Below, piece after piece: positions 26,246 through 35,207 of a stretch of DNA of 64,000 nucleotides. The stretch covers positions 186,001 to 250,000 of the forward strand of contig JAJVIF010000002.1 of assembly GCA_022072165.1 (NCBI GenBank). The letters run 5' to 3'. This stretch comes from a bacterium. GTDB lineage: Bacteria; JAJVIF01. Numbering within the stretch: position 1 is the stretch's first letter; every line of letters starts with the position of its first letter. A model generated the notes under the pieces. It saw only the letters and a list, made by a program, of their open reading frames with translations, made no database searches and had not been told where the DNA came from. The position numbers and the translations under genes are program-made.

Positions 26246-26416
26246 CTCGACATTGCCAGGGGGGGTATTGCCGCGGAGGGCCAGGAGCGGCGAAACAGGC
26301 GCGAATGGCCCGCGGGATGCTGTAACGCCCCTGCCGCTTAGGTATCTTTAGCCCGATACCCGTCACTGCCGACGTCACGCTGGTAGTCCGACTCCCCGTT
26401 CGGAGGCCCTGCCGTT

Positions 26417-29023
26417 ATGACTCACCATCCCGCCCCTGTGGCCTGGCGCACCCTCTGTTTCCTGGCCTTGCTCCTCCCCGCCTGCCAGCGTCTGGCCACC
26501 ACGCCCACACCGACCGCGACACCACCAGTCGCCTCAGCCACGCTTCCCGGAGGGGAGGCCGCAGGCGGGGAACGTCCGCTGCAGGTCCTGCGGGTGGTGC
26601 TCCATCCTGAGAGCGGGCTGGTCGATGTGGAGCCCCTGCGTCAGGGACAGGCCGGTCTGCAGGATGTGCTGGAGACGGTCGATGTCACGCAATACTTCAC
26701 CAATGCTCCTTGTACGAGCTGCCTGAAGATTGTGGGAGTCGGGACCAGTGTCGCAGGACGTCCCACCCTCGCCGTCCAGGTCCGGCATCCGTTCACGAGT
26801 CCGGCCCCCGGCACGCAGCAGCGACAGGACCTCGCGGTCTTCAATGTGGAAGCGGTGGTCCGCTTTGATGAAACAGAGCAAAGCCTCACCAGCTTTCCTG
26901 GCACCGGCGTCTCGGCGGTCACGAGCACCCGCCTGGTGAACGCCGATGGCTATACGGGCAATCTGGATGCGGCCTACGATGAAGATTACCGCCCGACAGT
27001 CGCGACGATTCATCCCTACCGGCTCTTTTTCCGCGACTACTCCCGGGGGACATTTGATGCGGCGAGTCCCCAGGGGTTTCCAGACTACAGCGACATCCGG
27101 GGCTTCCTGGCGATGGGCCAGGGCCAGGGTCCGGATGAACAGCTGTTCGAGTTTCAGGTCCCCGCTGGCGGCGGTCCCATCCGCTTTGATCTGGTGCTGC
27201 AGGCGAGCTTCGGTGTGGCCTCGGCCAATGTTGGTGAACGGGCCGCACCGGAGTATCGCCTTCCGCAGTACAACAAAAAGGCGGCGAGCGAAGTCCGGGT
27301 CGGGCTGTCGGATATCGTGCCGGGGAATCTGAGTGGACGCGGCCTGCTATCGGGGATCGGGACCAGCGGGGCGCAGGTCCGGCTGTCGGTCCTCGACATC
27401 ACCGATGCCTCGACCGGGGTCACTGTCGGGCCAGACCTGGACCAGCTCCGGGCGGTCTCGGATGTCGCGCAACTGCGGATTGAGATTCCGGGCGTCCTCA
27501 ACAGCGCGATCACTATCAACAATCCGGCGTCGGTCTTCGAGGGGGGCACGGGCGATGATCCGGTGCAGCCGCTGACCTACGGTGTCGGGATCACTAACCA
27601 GGCTGCCGCAACCCAGGGGACCTACTTTGGGGTGGTCCGGGTCGGCGATTCCTACCCGGTTGGAGGGAACACGGTCCTGCCGCAGGATGCCCATCGCAAA
27701 GGGGTCGTGCCGGGCTTCACCGATCCCTTCCCCCTGGCTGAAGTAGCGACCTATCAGGTCTTTGAGGTTCCGGTCAAGGCCAACACCATTACGCGCTTTG
27801 AGGATGCGTCGGCGGGCGACGCCCTGGGCACGAGTCTGGCCTATGGCGACTTCAACGGCGATGGACTGCTGGATCTTGCCGTGGGGGCTTTCGAGGCGGA
27901 TCCAGGGGGTGTCAGCAATGGCGGGCAGGTCCGGGTCTACTACCAGCTCCCCAACGGCTTTTTGCCCGTCCCGGTGGTGCTGCAGGAAGCGACGCCGGTG
28001 CTGAACAACCGCCTCGGATTCTGCGTCGCTGCCGGGGATGTCACGGGTGACGGCAAAGATGATCTCCTCGCGAGCGCCATCAACGGCAACATCCCGGGAC
28101 GAGTCGCGGTCTTCCGGTCACAGGGGATCGGCTTCCTGCCGCCCCTGACAGTCCAGGATCTCTCCCTGCCGGTCAACAGTCGCTTCGGCTGGACAATCAC
28201 CCTGGCGGACATCAATGGCGATGGACGTCAGGATGCCTACATCGGCGCGCCGGAAGCCCTGGGGAGCTTTTTGCGGGAGGGGCTGGTCTATCGCTACCTG
28301 GGAGGTCCCGGCGGGATTTCCACGCCGCAGACTCTTTCAACTCCGGATCCGCAGCTGGATGCGTACTTTGGCTCCAGCATCGCGGTCCTCAGGGAGCCCT
28401 CCGGGACCCCCTCACATCTCGCCATCGGAATGCCGGGATACAACAGTGCCACCGGACGGGTCTATGTTTATCCCATTAACGCTGGCGGGACGCTTGGGAC
28501 GGCGGTGGTGGTGAATCCGACCAGCGGTGGTCCGAACGACGCCTACGGTTACAGCCTCGCGACGGCCGACTTTACGCAGGATGGCCGGATGGACCTCGTG
28601 GTCGGTGCACCAGGATCGGCGAGCACCATGACAGGACGGGTCGATCTGGAAGTGCACCTGCCAGGCGGGAGCTTTGTCCGGGGGGCGACGCTCACCGCGA
28701 CTGGCGCGGACACCTTCACCTTCGGCTCGTCGCTCGCCATCGGCGACTTCGACTTCGATGCTCGCATGGACATAGCGGCGGGCGGAATCATGCTCGAAGC
28801 GAGCGGGGTCCCGGCTTCCGGTCGAGTCGCGGTCTTCCCCGGGGGACGGAGCCTCGGCGGGAATGCCCTGGAGTTCCACGCCCCGATTGTCTCCACCGAT
28901 CAGCTCTTCGCCCGATCGCTGCTGGGCTTCCCACAACCGGGGAAGGCGGACCTGCTGCTCGTGGGAGCCCCCGGCGATGATCCGGGAGGGGCGACCAACG
29001 CCGGCAGTGTGTATCTGTATTAG
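26417..29023 (+). CDS. FG-GAP repeat lipoprotein with the shared front module
   Basis: The 868-aa product has a signal peptide with lipobox (LLLPAC). Residues about 50-450 match the front module of the PKD lipoproteins: VQVRHPFTS, RQDLAVFNVEA, a GYTGNLDAAY stretch and GTYFGVVRVGD. From about residue 465 to the end it is an integrin-like beta-propeller built of FG-GAP/VCBS repeats. Calcium-binding loops are DFNGDGLLD (about 477), DVTGDGKDD (541), DINGDGRQD (597), DFTQDGRMD (717) and a degraded DFDFDARMD (777). It is predicted to be surface-anchored. The ATG at 26417 has GGAGG about 10 bp upstream. It is divergent from the ABC permeases, 171 bp away. Confidence 0.88.
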   Translation: MTHHPAPVAWRTLCFLALLLPACQRLATTPTPTATPPVASATLPGGEAAGGERPLQVLRVVLHPESGLVDVEPLRQGQAGLQDVLETVDVTQYFTNAPCTSCLKIVGVGTSVAGRPTLAVQVRHPFTSPAPGTQQRQDLAVFNVEAVVRFDETEQSLTSFPGTGVSAVTSTRLVNADGYTGNLDAAYDEDYRPTVATIHPYRLFFRDYSRGTFDAASPQGFPDYSDIRGFLAMGQGQGPDEQLFEFQVPAGGGPIRFDLVLQASFGVASANVGERAAPEYRLPQYNKKAASEVRVGLSDIVPGNLSGRGLLSGIGTSGAQVRLSVLDITDASTGVTVGPDLDQLRAVSDVAQLRIEIPGVLNSAITINNPASVFEGGTGDDPVQPLTYGVGITNQAAATQGTYFGVVRVGDSYPVGGNTVLPQDAHRKGVVPGFTDPFPLAEVATYQVFEVPVKANTITRFEDASAGDALGTSLAYGDFNGDGLLDLAVGAFEADPGGVSNGGQVRVYYQLPNGFLPVPVVLQEATPVLNNRLGFCVAAGDVTGDGKDDLLASAINGNIPGRVAVFRSQGIGFLPPLTVQDLSLPVNSRFGWTITLADINGDGRQDAYIGAPEALGSFLREGLVYRYLGGPGGISTPQTLSTPDPQLDAYFGSSIAVLREPSGTPSHLAIGMPGYNSATGRVYVYPINAGGTLGTAVVVNPTSGGPNDAYGYSLATADFTQDGRMDLVVGAPGSASTMTGRVDLEVHLPGGSFVRGATLTATGADTFTFGSSLAIGDFDFDARMDIAAGGIMLEASGVPASGRVAVFPGGRSLGGNALEFHAPIVSTDQLFARSLLGFPQPGKADLLLVGAPGDDPGGATNAGSVYLY

Positions 29024-29055
29024 AAGTCACGGGTTTGTCATCGAAGGGGGGCGAG

Positions 29056-29077
29056 GCTTGTGATACTTTTCACAAGC
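29056..29077. promoter_or_regulatory. CRP/FNR-family operator-like palindrome
   Basis: GCTTGTGA and TCACAAGC are perfect inverted arms around six bases (29056-29063, 29070-29077). The core TGTGA-N6-TCACA equals the consensus half-sites of CRP-type regulators. It lies 45 bp before the acyl-CoA dehydrogenase start codon and overlaps a possible -10 box (TGTGAT, 18 bp after TTGTCA), so repression would be as likely as activation. It could also act as an RNA hairpin. Confidence 0.5.
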
Positions 29078-29121
29078 GTCCGGGCCACCAGGCCCCCACT
29101 CTCGCTGGTCAGGAGCCAGAC

Positions 29122-30285
29122 ATGCTGAACTTCACCCTCGGCGATGAACACCAGATGATTGTGGAGATGGTGCGCGGCTTTGCCGAGGAGGTCCTGGGAC
29201 CCGGCGCGGAGCATCGTGATCGCCACAAGGAGTACCCCACAGCAGAACTGGCACAGGCGGCGGATCTCGGACTCCTGGGAGCCACGATCCCCGAAGAGTG
29301 GGGCGGCGCGGGGATGGATGCGATTTCCTATCTCCTGATCAATCGCGAGATCTCCCGCCGGGATGCCGCCTTCTGCACCATCATGGGGGGCAACGTGTCG
29401 CTCTTCTGCGAGGGGCTGCGGCTCTTCGGGACCGACGCGCAAAAGGAAGAGTGGCTGAAGCCCTGTGCCTCCGGCCAGATGATCGGCGCGTTCGCGACCA
29501 CTGAGCCGCACATGGGGTCCGACCTCGCGGGCATGAAGGCGACCTATCGGCCATCCGACAAGGGCTGGGTCCTCAATGGCCAGAAGGCGTACATCACCAA
29601 CGCGAAACATGGCAAGGTCATGCTGGTCTTCGCCTCGAAAGACCTGAGCCTGCGGCATAAGGGGCTCTCCTGCTTCATCGTCCCCACCGATGCCCCCGGG
29701 GTGGAAGTCTCGGAGCCCTACGACAAAATGGGTATCCGCTCCTCCGATACCTGCGATGTCTATCTGACAGACTGTGAAGTCCCCGCGGCTGCGCTGCTCG
29801 GCGGTACGGAAGGGGAAGGCTTTAAGCAGGCGATTGCAATTCTGTCGGGGGGGCGGGGCGCGATCGCCGGCCAGGCCTGGGGGATCGCGCAGGCCGCGTT
29901 TGAGGCAGCGGTGCAGTACGCCCAGGAGCGCGAGACCTTCGGTCAGCCGATCTATAAGCACCAGACCATCGCGAACTACCTTGCGGACATGCAGGTCGAG
30001 CTGACCAACACTGAACTCATCTCCCTGCGGGCTGCCTGGCTTAAGGCGAACGGCCAGGACTACTACCAGGCTGCGAGCATGGCGAAACTCTACGCGTCCG
30101 AAGCCGCCTGCCGGATCTGCGATCTGGCGCTGCAGATTCATGGGGGCTATGGCTACGTCAAGGAATACCCGGTGGAGCGGTACTACCGCGATGCCCGGGT
30201 CATCCGGGTGTATGAGGGGACCAGCGAGATTCAGCGGTCCATCATCGCCGGCGAAGTAATCAAGCAGCACCCCATCGGCGGGTAG
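29122..30285 (+). CDS. Acyl-CoA dehydrogenase
   Basis: This 387-aa FAD enzyme oxidises acyl-CoA thioesters to 2-enoyl-CoA and passes electrons to electron-transfer flavoprotein in fatty-acid or branched amino-acid breakdown. Visible marks are FATTEPHMGSD (acyl-CoA/FAD contact), the family block ALQIHGGYGYVKEYPVERYYRD, and YEGTSEIQR, whose Glu is the position of the catalytic base in short- and medium-chain members. The start ATG 29122 is supported by AGGAG 6 bp upstream; the 29-codon upstream extension contains the palindrome and is rejected. Substrate chain length cannot be told. Its neighbours do not include other beta-oxidation genes. Confidence 0.95.
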   Translation: MLNFTLGDEHQMIVEMVRGFAEEVLGPGAEHRDRHKEYPTAELAQAADLGLLGATIPEEWGGAGMDAISYLLINREISRRDAAFCTIMGGNVSLFCEGLRLFGTDAQKEEWLKPCASGQMIGAFATTEPHMGSDLAGMKATYRPSDKGWVLNGQKAYITNAKHGKVMLVFASKDLSLRHKGLSCFIVPTDAPGVEVSEPYDKMGIRSSDTCDVYLTDCEVPAAALLGGTEGEGFKQAIAILSGGRGAIAGQAWGIAQAAFEAAVQYAQERETFGQPIYKHQTIANYLADMQVELTNTELISLRAAWLKANGQDYYQAASMAKLYASEAACRICDLALQIHGGYGYVKEYPVERYYRDARVIRVYEGTSEIQRSIIAGEVIKQHPIGG

Positions 30286-30313
30286 TCAGGCACGCGCAAA
30301 GGCGACATCACCC

Positions 30314-30583
30314 ATGACCCTCCACCTGGACGAGCATCATCGGGCGCTCAATGCACTGCTGACCCTCCTGCGGGAGCGGGGGGGCTTTGCGCTGGCGGGG
30401 CAATTCATGCAGTTGCACCCGAAGAGCGACTGGGCCGGGATGCGGCAACTCGCAGCGGAAACTGAAGCAAGTCATCCCGATGTCGATGTCTGCGATGCAG
30501 CTGAACGACTGAAAGTGGCCCTGGATGACGGCCCGCTTCAGGACGGCTGGGTGGCACCAGAGAGTAGAGATGGCTCCGGGTGA
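30314..30583 (+). CDS. Small hypothetical protein
   Basis: The 89-aa product is soluble and acidic-helical (HHRALNALLTLLRERGGFALAGQF, then AAERLKVALDD). No motif or family is recognised. It follows the acyl-CoA dehydrogenase by 28 bp in the same direction and its 3' end overlaps the convergent hydrolase gene by 46 bp. A weak AAAGG lies upstream. Codon use looks like that of its neighbours, so it is probably real. Confidence 0.5.
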   Translation: MTLHLDEHHRALNALLTLLRERGGFALAGQFMQLHPKSDWAGMRQLAAETEASHPDVDVCDAAERLKVALDDGPLQDGWVAPESRDGSG

Positions 30584-31395
30584 TAGGTCACCTGCTGTAG
30601 ATCTCCAGTCAGAGCTATCTTGAGGGCTAACTGACGTTCTCGTCCCAGAAGAGTGTCATCCATTTGAATAAGTGTCAGATGTTGCGTCTGGGGGACCTCC
30701 CAGCAGCGTCCTTTGGGATGGCCCCGAAAGTCCGACACCATCCAGGGCGCGATGAATTCATCATCGGCACCATTTATCTGGATCATCCAGGGGAGCTGGT
30801 CGCACTGGGTCGAGTCCTGCCACCGAAGCTGCCATCGCTGACGCAGCTTCCGGGCAAAGGGGCGGTGGTACTGACAGGATCGGACGGTCGCAGCGATGCC
30901 GGCTTGTGCCATCCCCAGCATGAGCTGGCGCGTGAGGAAGCGTAAGAAAGGTGCCATCCGCGGGGGAGTCGGCCAGAGGGACCAGCCGAAGTTTGTCCCT
31001 GCCAGCGACACAATCCGGGTGAGCCCAGGGGGCCGGCCTTCCCAGAGCTCAGCCACGCGCAGGGCGAGACACCCACCGAGGCTGTACCCGATCACCAGCA
31101 GTTCGTCGTACGGCTGGCCGGTCGCAGCGCGATCATTCGTGGCGTGCTGGAGCAGGCTCCGGATGTCCTGCGCTATGCGCTCGGCGTGGGGACGTGCAAA
31201 GAAGCCGGAAAGGTAATGCGGTGCGAGCTGGTCGGCATCCGGAAGAATCCAGCCCACGGCTTCCCGGACCTGTAGCAGCAGGTCGGGAAGCCCCCAGGCT
31301 CCATGCAGCAACAGCACGAGCTGTCGGGATGCCCCCTGGGGCTGGAGAGAAGTCCGGCTCAGGTAACGAAAATCCGTATCGGACCATGGAGTCAT
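30538..31395 (-). CDS. Alpha/beta-hydrolase fold protein
   Basis: The 285-aa product has the oxyanion-hole motif HGAWG (LVLLLHGAWGLPDLL) and the nucleophile elbow GYSLGG with Ser at residue 105, after a beta-strand LLVIGYSL. A late Asp (DDEFIAP) and His (QTQHLTL) can complete a Ser-Asp-His triad. It is probably an esterase or thioesterase with unknown substrate and no signal peptide. Its ATG overlaps the stop of the L,D-transpeptidase gene (ATGA), so the two are translationally coupled. Confidence 0.85.
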   Translation of the reverse strand: MTPWSDTDFRYLSRTSLQPQGASRQLVLLLHGAWGLPDLLLQVREAVGWILPDADQLAPHYLSGFFARPHAERIAQDIRSLLQHATNDRAATGQPYDELLVIGYSLGGCLALRVAELWEGRPPGLTRIVSLAGTNFGWSLWPTPPRMAPFLRFLTRQLMLGMAQAGIAATVRSCQYHRPFARKLRQRWQLRWQDSTQCDQLPWMIQINGADDEFIAPWMVSDFRGHPKGRCWEVPQTQHLTLIQMDDTLLGRERQLALKIALTGDLQQVTYHPEPSLLSGATQPS

Positions 31396-32087
31396 GGCTT
31401 CGGCGCAGGGAGCCGAAGCGGGTATTGCTTCAGGTCATCGCGAATGCTCTCCCATAACTCGAGGGTCCAGTCCGGCAAATGCGCCGGCACGTCATGCACG
31501 ACCCGGGTCCGGAAGTCCATCGGCGCGATGAGCACATCGATGTTGGCGAGCCCGGTGTCGGCCGCCAGGACGAAGAGTTCCTCAATCGCCGGGTCCCCCA
31601 TCGCCAGGCAGCCAATGGAAACAGCGTTGCCGTGGATCATGATGTCGCCACCGAGGTTGGTCCGGCCTTCCTTACGGGCACGGGCCTTGTCCGCAGGGCT
31701 GGGATAGTTCACGCGCAGGGAAAGGTGAAAGCGGGAATTCGGATTCAGTAACTCAATGCGATAGCGCCCCTCAGGGACCTGCAGGTCGCCCTCCCGGAGC
31801 TTGGGTCCCGGTCCACCGGAAGCCGCCAGGATCGGGTACTCCCGGACATAGACCCACGGATCCGCCCCCTTTTGACGGGCATACAGCTGCAGGACCTTTT
31901 CCTCTTTGAGCGCGACCAATGCCAGTTTGCCTGATGGGTACGGCACATCAGCCTTCAGAAAGTGGGGCTGCAGTCGGGTACGGGCGGCAGGGCCGTGCTC
32001 CTGCAGGCGATCCGCGATGCTGGCAGCGTGTACAGGTGTCACCATGAGGAGTCCGAGACAGAGGAGGGGGACGCCAGAGAATTGCAT
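31392..32087 (-). CDS. L,D-transpeptidase (YkuD domain), exported
   Basis: The 231-aa product starts at ATG 32087, with GGAAG upstream and a signal peptide (LLCLGLLMVTPVHAA). The YkuD signature is HGNAVSIGC, with catalytic Cys at 160 and His at 152. These periplasmic enzymes make 3-3 peptidoglycan cross-links or attach lipoproteins to the wall; some instead hydrolyse. The preceding block YRIELLNPNSRFHLSLRVNYP matches the family substrate groove. The long ORF upstream of this ATG is a frame extension without coding character. It is coupled by ATGA to the hydrolase downstream. Confidence 0.92.
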   Translation of the reverse strand: MQFSGVPLLCLGLLMVTPVHAASIADRLQEHGPAARTRLQPHFLKADVPYPSGKLALVALKEEKVLQLYARQKGADPWVYVREYPILAASGGPGPKLREGDLQVPEGRYRIELLNPNSRFHLSLRVNYPSPADKARARKEGRTNLGGDIMIHGNAVSIGCLAMGDPAIEELFVLAADTGLANIDVLIAPMDFRTRVVHDVPAHLPDWTLELWESIRDDLKQYPLRLPAPKP

Positions 32088-32131
32088 GGTGCTTCCGACA
32101 TCCTCTCGACTGAAATGGTTCGCACGAATCG

Positions 32132-33037
32132 ATGGTACCCCGTGCGGCACAATACCGCCCAGTGATTGTCCCGCCACCACCCTATCTGGCTGAAGCGCGC
32201 GCCTGGTATGACCAGACCTATCTCCCGTGGGTGACCGGGAGTATCGGCGGAGTGACACCTGCGGGGGGCGCCGACTCCCTCCTGGGGCCGGGGCGGAGTC
32301 CAGACCCGGTGTCGGCAAAGGAGGTCGCGTCGGCGGGACTGCTGACCTGGCTGGACCCCTCGCAATGGATCGCACCCTGGGACCTGCTGGAGCATCTGGA
32401 TGACCTGTGGGACAACTGTGTCGGGATGGGTTGCGGCTGCCTGGTAGTGCTCCTCCTGCTTCCCTGCCTTCTCCCCTGGGCGCTGCTGGTCTTGATCGCG
32501 GTGGCGTTTGGGGCAAGACCGCTGCAACGTCCCCGCAGCGCCACCACTTCGGTAACGAGCGGACCGGCCACGCCGGACCCTTTACCGGGCTGGCTGGCCG
32601 AACGGGGACTGATCAATCCCGCCACGCCTCTTCCACCGTGGTGGGGTGCGGTCTGTCAGGATGCCGGACGGCACGGCGTACAACCGGCGAGCTGGCAGCC
32701 GGTCCTCGCCCATCACATGATCGATGCCGAGAGTGGCGCGGAGTGGTATCAGACGCTGTTGCGTCGGGAAGAAGGCAACGGAGTCGTACAGCTCTGGAGT
32801 CTCTGCGTCTGGCCAGCCGCCACGGAACAGGCGTCGGAGTCACCGGAGCGGCTGACACGATTGCTGCTACAGATGACGTTTTTGCCCGACGGTGTCGCCT
32901 ATGGAGTGCTGCCCCACGCGCCGCTCAGGATCCCCCTGAGTGCCGCCCCAGTGAGTTGGTCGGAGCTGGAGGAGTACCTACGATTACGCGCTGAGATCGC
33001 CGGGACGTTCCGCCGGTTGAAGCAGGACCCAGGCTAG
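32132..33037 (+). CDS. Hypothetical protein with one membrane hairpin
   Basis: The product (301 aa from ATG 32132, 291 aa from GTG 32162) has a hydrophobic stretch of about 35 residues near 100-130, including GMGCGCLVVLLLLPCLLPWA, that may be one long span or a hairpin. The rest is soluble, with a C-terminal region of about 150 aa (residues 150-300). No family is recognised. Neither start has a ribosome binding site; a CACAAT box 8 bp before the GTG suggests a leaderless mRNA starting there. It is divergent from the transpeptidase and its stop codon shares CTAG with that of gcvT. Confidence 0.65.
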   Translation: MVPRAAQYRPVIVPPPPYLAEARAWYDQTYLPWVTGSIGGVTPAGGADSLLGPGRSPDPVSAKEVASAGLLTWLDPSQWIAPWDLLEHLDDLWDNCVGMGCGCLVVLLLLPCLLPWALLVLIAVAFGARPLQRPRSATTSVTSGPATPDPLPGWLAERGLINPATPLPPWWGAVCQDAGRHGVQPASWQPVLAHHMIDAESGAEWYQTLLRREEGNGVVQLWSLCVWPAATEQASESPERLTRLLLQMTFLPDGVAYGVLPHAPLRIPLSAAPVSWSELEEYLRLRAEIAGTFRRLKQDPG

Positions 33038-34158
33038 CGCTTGTTCCACTGCTTTACGAAGGGGGTCTCGACCAGGGTGGCATCCACCATGTCAGTCCCG
33101 GCTTCCACCTGCAGGGTCGAGCCGACCACCGCGTTTGCAACCGGGACATACGCCAGGGCGATGTTGCGCTCCAGCGATGGCGAAAAGGAACCGCTGGTGA
33201 CGTAGCCAATTTCGGCACCGTCGGCGAAGACCCGGGCATTGTCCCGGACCGGCCGCTTCCCTTCGGGAAAGAGTCCCACCAGCTTACGGGTCAGTCCGGC
33301 CGCTTTGAAGGCGGTCAGGCTGTCCGAGCCCATGAACTCCCCCTTGTTGAGCTTCGTCACCCAGCCGAGATTCGCCTCGAAGGGGTTGGTTTCGTCGGTG
33401 ATTTCGTGCCCATAGAGGGAATAGCAGAGTTCGAGGCGCAGGGTGTTGCGGGCCCCCAGCCCGGCAGGCACCAGCTGGCCATTGCCCACCTCCAGGAGCC
33501 GATGCCAGTACTCCAGCGCCAGCCCATTGGGGACATAGAGCTCAAAGCCATCTTCCCCGGTGTAGCCGGTGCGGGAGAGGAGCAGATGCCCGGCATCGCT
33601 GTGTCCTGGAATCCGCTCGGAGGCGTGGCAGTAGTACTTCAGACCCCGGGCCTCTTCCGCATTGGGATAGACCCTGCAGACAATCTCTTCGGCCAGCGGC
33701 CCCTGAATCGCCAGCAGCGACATGTCATCGGACGCATCGGTCATCAGCTCCGGCTGCCGCATATGCTCCTGGAACCACGCGACATCCTTGGCGATGTTTG
33801 CGGCGTTTACCACCATGAGGTAGCTCTCTTCGCCGAGGCGGTAGAGGACGATGTCATCGACGATCCCGCCATCGGGGCGCGGGATGAACGAATACTGTGC
33901 GTCGCCGACCCCGAGCTTTGTCACGGCATTGGCGGTGAGACGCTCCAGTTCGCCGATGACCCCTGGTCCACGGAAGTAGAGTTCGCCCATGTGGGAGAGA
34001 TCAAACAGCCCCGCCGTGGTACGGACCGCCATGTGCTCCGCGATGGTGGAGGAGTACCAGACCGGCATTTCGAAGCCGCCGAATTCGATCAGGCGCGCAC
34101 CGAGTTCCTTGTGGGCATCGTAGAGTGCGGTTCGCTTGAGGGTGGCAGCGCCAGTCAT
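33034..34158 (-). CDS. gcvT: Aminomethyltransferase (glycine cleavage T protein)
   Basis: GcvT transfers the methylene group from the H-protein-bound aminomethyl arm to tetrahydrofolate, releasing ammonia. The 374-aa length is normal. N-terminal landmarks are LYDAHKELGARLIEFGGFEMPVWY and AGLFDLSHMGE; GYTGEDGFELYVPN carries the folate-binding region and LGARNTLRLE follows. GcvH and GcvP are not in this window, so the complex is encoded in separate places. No glycine riboswitch is seen upstream (34159-34250). Confidence 0.96.
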   Translation of the reverse strand: MTGAATLKRTALYDAHKELGARLIEFGGFEMPVWYSSTIAEHMAVRTTAGLFDLSHMGELYFRGPGVIGELERLTANAVTKLGVGDAQYSFIPRPDGGIVDDIVLYRLGEESYLMVVNAANIAKDVAWFQEHMRQPELMTDASDDMSLLAIQGPLAEEIVCRVYPNAEEARGLKYYCHASERIPGHSDAGHLLLSRTGYTGEDGFELYVPNGLALEYWHRLLEVGNGQLVPAGLGARNTLRLELCYSLYGHEITDETNPFEANLGWVTKLNKGEFMGSDSLTAFKAAGLTRKLVGLFPEGKRPVRDNARVFADGAEIGYVTSGSFSPSLERNIALAYVPVANAVVGSTLQVEAGTDMVDATLVETPFVKQWNKR

Positions 34159-34250
34159 GGGTCGGGTCCTTTAAGGTCAGGGTTCAGGTGCCCCCGGATT
34201 GTAGCGAAGGGGTCGGCCGGCGATGAGACCAAGTATGCTCTCTGGCCGAG

Positions 34251-35207
34251 ATGCCTGAGACGGCACCGGTCTGGCCCCCCCTGGGGGTCGCGCTCCTCAC
34301 CAGCCTGCTGGCCTTCGGCTTCGGGCTCGTTCCCTTTATCCTGCCACGCCCGGATCGCTATGCCCACTGGCTGGTCGGGTTTGCCTGTGGGGCAGTGCTG
34401 GGACTCAGCATCTGGCATCTGTTGCCCCATGCAGTGGAGGGCTTTCATGGCGAACCCCTCGCCATCTGGGAAGTCAGCGCTTTTGCCCTCGTCGGGGCCG
34501 GCCTCCTCTACTTCATCGAGCATGTCCTGCTGCCGCATCAGCACCATGTCCATCAGATTCCTGCACATGATGGGCACGGGATCCACCACATCGCGAGCGG
34601 GCACGAGGTGACCCACGACCACTCGCACTGTGCGCCCGATGCCCCCCAGGAAGCGCTCGAAGAGGGAGACCTCTGCCAGGTCTGCGACATCGGCTTTTAC
34701 TCGGTGGCGAGCTTCATCGGGCTGTCGATGCACAGCTTCGTCGATGGTCTCTACATCGCCCTCTTCTCCGCTTTCTCGACCAGCTTTTTGCCCTATCTCG
34801 GGATCCTGCTGCACAAGCTCGGTGAGGCCTTTGTCCTCACGACCATTTTCCATCTGGCCGGGTACCAGCGTCGACGAACCACCGTGATCCTCGCGGTCTT
34901 CCTCTGCATGACCCCCCTGGGGACTCTCCTTGGATCGGAAGCGATTCACAATCTCACATCGCAGATGGGCTATCTCTCAGCTCTGGCGGCGGGGGGCTTT
35001 CTCTACATCGCCGGGCATGGCCTCCTTCCCGCGCTCTGGAGTCAGCCCCGACATCGTCTGCCGAGCGCGATTGCGGTGCTGCTGGGCATTGGCTTTATCT
35101 ATGTCGCACAAACGATGGCGGAACCCGGCGGACATGCCCATCATCAGCATGGCGCGCCGGCTGTCCAGAGCGCGCAAGATGACCACGACCATGACCACGC
35201 GCACTAG
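34251..35207 (+). CDS. ZIP-family metal ion transporter
   Basis: The 318-aa protein has about eight membrane segments and a His-rich loop (residues about 90-125) between the third and fourth, plus a His/Asp-rich C-terminal tail. Both are usual metal-sensing or metal-binding regions in ZIP transporters. The transport motif of TM4 appears as HSFVDGLYIALFSAF and that of TM5 as HKLGEAFVLTTIFHLAG. It is predicted to import zinc or another divalent metal. A TATGCT box lies 11 bp before the ATG. Its stop shares CTAG with the convergent acyltransferase gene. Confidence 0.88.
   Translation: MPETAPVWPPLGVALLTSLLAFGFGLVPFILPRPDRYAHWLVGFACGAVLGLSIWHLLPHAVEGFHGEPLAIWEVSAFALVGAGLLYFIEHVLLPHQHHVHQIPAHDGHGIHHIASGHEVTHDHSHCAPDAPQEALEEGDLCQVCDIGFYSVASFIGLSMHSFVDGLYIALFSAFSTSFLPYLGILLHKLGEAFVLTTIFHLAGYQRRRTTVILAVFLCMTPLGTLLGSEAIHNLTSQMGYLSALAAGGFLYIAGHGLLPALWSQPRHRLPSAIAVLLGIGFIYVAQTMAEPGGHAHHQHGAPAVQSAQDDHDHDHAH

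Noticed and set aside
34250-34275. CTGAGA-like sequence near the ZIP start, reminiscent of a thiamine riboswitch
   Set aside because: It lies inside the ZIP coding sequence and the other conserved TPP elements are missing.
33406-34611. A 401-codon ORF on the plus strand opposite gcvT
   Set aside because: It is antisense to a clear gcvT and its end runs out of frame across the real ZIP transporter gene.
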